A stretch of 15,137 nt of DNA from an uncultured Mycoplasmatota bacterium. GTDB lineage: Bacteria; Bacillota_I; Bacilli_A; RF39; UBA660. The stretch spans positions 1-15,137 of the forward strand of contig CANRVM010000012.1 in the NCBI GenBank assembly GCA_947643295.1, in the 5' to 3' direction. A program made the translations under genes and the position numbers. How positions within the stretch are numbered: the first letter of the stretch is position 1; the number at the start of each line of letters is the position of its first letter. Shown one piece after another: positions 13,917 to 15,137 of this stretch. The notes beneath the pieces were generated by a model. The model was not told the origin of the DNA, did not search any database, and was given only the letters and a program-made list of their open reading frames with translations.

Positions 13917-14672
13917 ATGAAAGTAAAAGTATTAGCAAGTGGATCAAAAGGAAATTCCACGATTGTACTATGTAGGGATACCAATATATTAATTGATGTG
14001 GGGATTAGTTATACTCAAATTAAGAGAATGTTAGAAGACCATCGTCTTTCACTATTCGATTTTTCTGCATTATTAATTACACATAATCATTCCGATCATA
14101 TCAGAGGATTATCTACATTAATAAAACATACCAATATTAATATCTATATTCCGGAAGCAATGTATTATGATTTATCTAAAATAGTACCTAAAAACCGATG
14201 CATATTTATTGAAGATAACTTTCAAATCAATGATGTTGAGATTGAACTAATTCATACCTCTCATGATACCAACTGTTCTGTTGGCTATCTGATAAAACAT
14301 GAGGAAAAAGAACTGGTATATGTAACCGATACTGGTTATATCAATCGCAAGTTTTTACAGAAAATGAAAAATAAAGATATTTATATATTAGAAAGTAATC
14401 ATGATGAAGTAATGCTAATGGATGGTCCCTATCCTAGATACTTAAAAGAGAGGGTTATTAGCGATAGAGGACATTTATCTAATAAAACAGCATCAAAGTA
14501 CTTAGAAAGCTCTATTGGTAATAAAACAAAATATATTGTACTAGCACATATTAGTGAGAAAAATAATACCAAAGAATTAGCTTATCGTGAGACAAAAAAA
14601 ATTCTTCCCAATGAGGATATTGAACTATTAATTGCGAAGCAAGAAGAAGAAACAAAATTTATAGAGGTATAA
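13917..14672 (+). CDS. walJ: WalJ/YycJ metallo-beta-lactamase-fold hydrolase
   Basis: The 251-residue MBL-fold protein has the HxHxDH metal motif at H56-N-H58-S-D60-H61, followed by later ligands in HTSHDTNCSVGY, VTDTGYINRK, LESNHDEVML and VLAHISEKNN. The opening KVLASGSKGNSTIV is typical of the YycJ family. In Bacillota it usually sits at the end of the walRK-yycHI-yycJ locus and has been linked to cell division, wall metabolism and DNA repair; a nuclease role is suggested by the family but not shown here. It starts one base after the M23 stop and has no clear SD of its own, so it relies on coupling. No walRK, yycH or yycI precedes it here. Confidence 0.93.
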   Translation: MKVKVLASGSKGNSTIVLCRDTNILIDVGISYTQIKRMLEDHRLSLFDFSALLITHNHSDHIRGLSTLIKHTNINIYIPEAMYYDLSKIVPKNRCIFIEDNFQINDVEIELIHTSHDTNCSVGYLIKHEEKELVYVTDTGYINRKFLQKMKNKDIYILESNHDEVMLMDGPYPRYLKERVISDRGHLSNKTASKYLESSIGNKTKYIVLAHISEKNNTKELAYRETKKILPNEDIELLIAKQEEETKFIEV

Positions 14673-14673
14673 G

Positions 14674-15129
14674 ATGATAAAGTTAATTTGTGTAGGAAAA
14701 ATAAAAGAAAAATATTTATTAGACGCTATTAAAGAATATCAAAAAAGGATATCAAAATATATCAATATCAAGATGATAGAACTAAAAGATTATAATTTAG
14801 AGGATATTCATAAATCAATGGAGTTAGAAAAAGAAGAAATAGAAAAATATTTAGATAGGAAAGACTATATCATTACTTTGGAAATAGAAGGAAAAGAAAT
14901 ATCATCTATTGATTTTTCAAAAGTAATAGATAAAGCTTTTACGTCTTACAGTAATATATCCTTTATTATTGGTGGTAGTAATGGTCTTTCAGAAAGTGTT
15001 AAGAAAAAAGCAAATTATCACTTATCCTTTTCCAAAATGACATTTCCACATCAATTATTTAGAGTATTACTTTTAGAACAAATCTTTAGAGCATATAAAA
15101 TCAATAATAATGAAAGATATCATAAGTGA
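14674..15129 (+). CDS. rlmH: 23S rRNA pseudouridine-1915 N3-methyltransferase RlmH
   Basis: The 151-residue SPOUT-class enzyme is slightly shorter than the usual 155-160. It shows the start IKLICVGKIKEKYL, the SAM-binding knot segment FIIGGSNGLSESV (G100-G101) and the conserved C-terminal block MTFPHQLFRVLLLEQIFRAYK ending RYHK. It methylates pseudouridine 1915 in helix 69 of 23S rRNA. It starts one base after walJ with GAGGTA upstream, so it closes a tightly coupled run from gdpP to rlmH. Its TGA stop falls exactly at the canonical YHK/YHR terminus, showing TGA is a stop in this organism. The gene is complete; the window ends 8 nt later. Confidence 0.97.
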   Translation: MIKLICVGKIKEKYLLDAIKEYQKRISKYINIKMIELKDYNLEDIHKSMELEKEEIEKYLDRKDYIITLEIEGKEISSIDFSKVIDKAFTSYSNISFIIGGSNGLSESVKKKANYHLSFSKMTFPHQLFRVLLLEQIFRAYKINNNERYHK

Positions 15130-15137
15130 GGTAGTAA

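Noticed and set aside
1..15137. parS or Noc-binding palindromes
   Set aside because: I looked for CACGTG- and CCCGGG-centred sites and found none; the nearest, TACGTG near 9366, has no flanking dyad.
1..15137. CRISPR array, tRNA or rRNA gene, insertion sequence or phage genes
   Set aside because: No regularly spaced repeats, cloverleaf sequences, transposase or integrase motifs or flanking inverted repeats were seen.

Overview
This window is a low-GC (roughly 30% by eye), densely packed stretch of bacterial chromosome in which every intact gene lies on the + strand. Gene content and order match the region beside the replication origin of Bacillota (noc-soj-spo0J ... ychF-rpsF-ssb-rpsR ... 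gdpP-rplI-dnaB ... walJ-rlmH in Bacillus subtilis). The likely source is a low-GC Bacilli-type Firmicute, possibly an uncultured or gut lineage with a reduced genome. That placement is inference from gene order, protein motifs and AT-rich codon use. The genetic code is the standard bacterial one: conserved tryptophans use TGG, and rlmH ends on TGA at its canonical C-terminus.

Layout. (1) 1-1224: the 3' part of a noc-like gene with a very long disordered, acidic C-terminal extension, closed by a terminator. (2) 1280-5648: a promoter, then parA, parB, a MscS-type mechanosensitive channel, a small DUF951 protein and an AbgT-family transporter, closed by a terminator that begins inside the abgT stop codon. 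(3) 5690-6180: a frameshifted pseudogene that keeps a good promoter-like element and ribosome binding site. (4) 6199-7898: ychF and a gene of unknown function. (5) 7899-9066: a clear promoter, a structured leader with a potential anti-Shine-Dalgarno, then rpsF-ssb-rpsR and a terminator. (6) 9067-9543: a second gene relic, damaged only by in-frame stops and ending in a terminator-like hairpin. (7) 9558-15129: a clear promoter, then a stripped-down GdpP-like phosphodiesterase, rplI, dnaB, an M23 cell-wall hydrolase, walJ and rlmH, with overlaps or 1-10 nt gaps throughout.

Functionally the window joins chromosome segregation and division-site protection (Noc, ParA, ParB), osmotic safety and transport (MscS, AbgT), translation (YchF, S6, S18, L9, RlmH), replication (SSB, DnaB), probable cyclic-di-AMP turnover (the GdpP-like protein) and cell-wall or DNA metabolism (M23 hydrolase, WalJ).

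I did not find a new defence system, mobile element, CRISPR array or RNA gene. The items most worth checking are the minimal GdpP with an altered DHHA1 motif, the Noc extension, the rpsF leader, the two gene relics that decayed in different ways, and the unknown gene after ychF.
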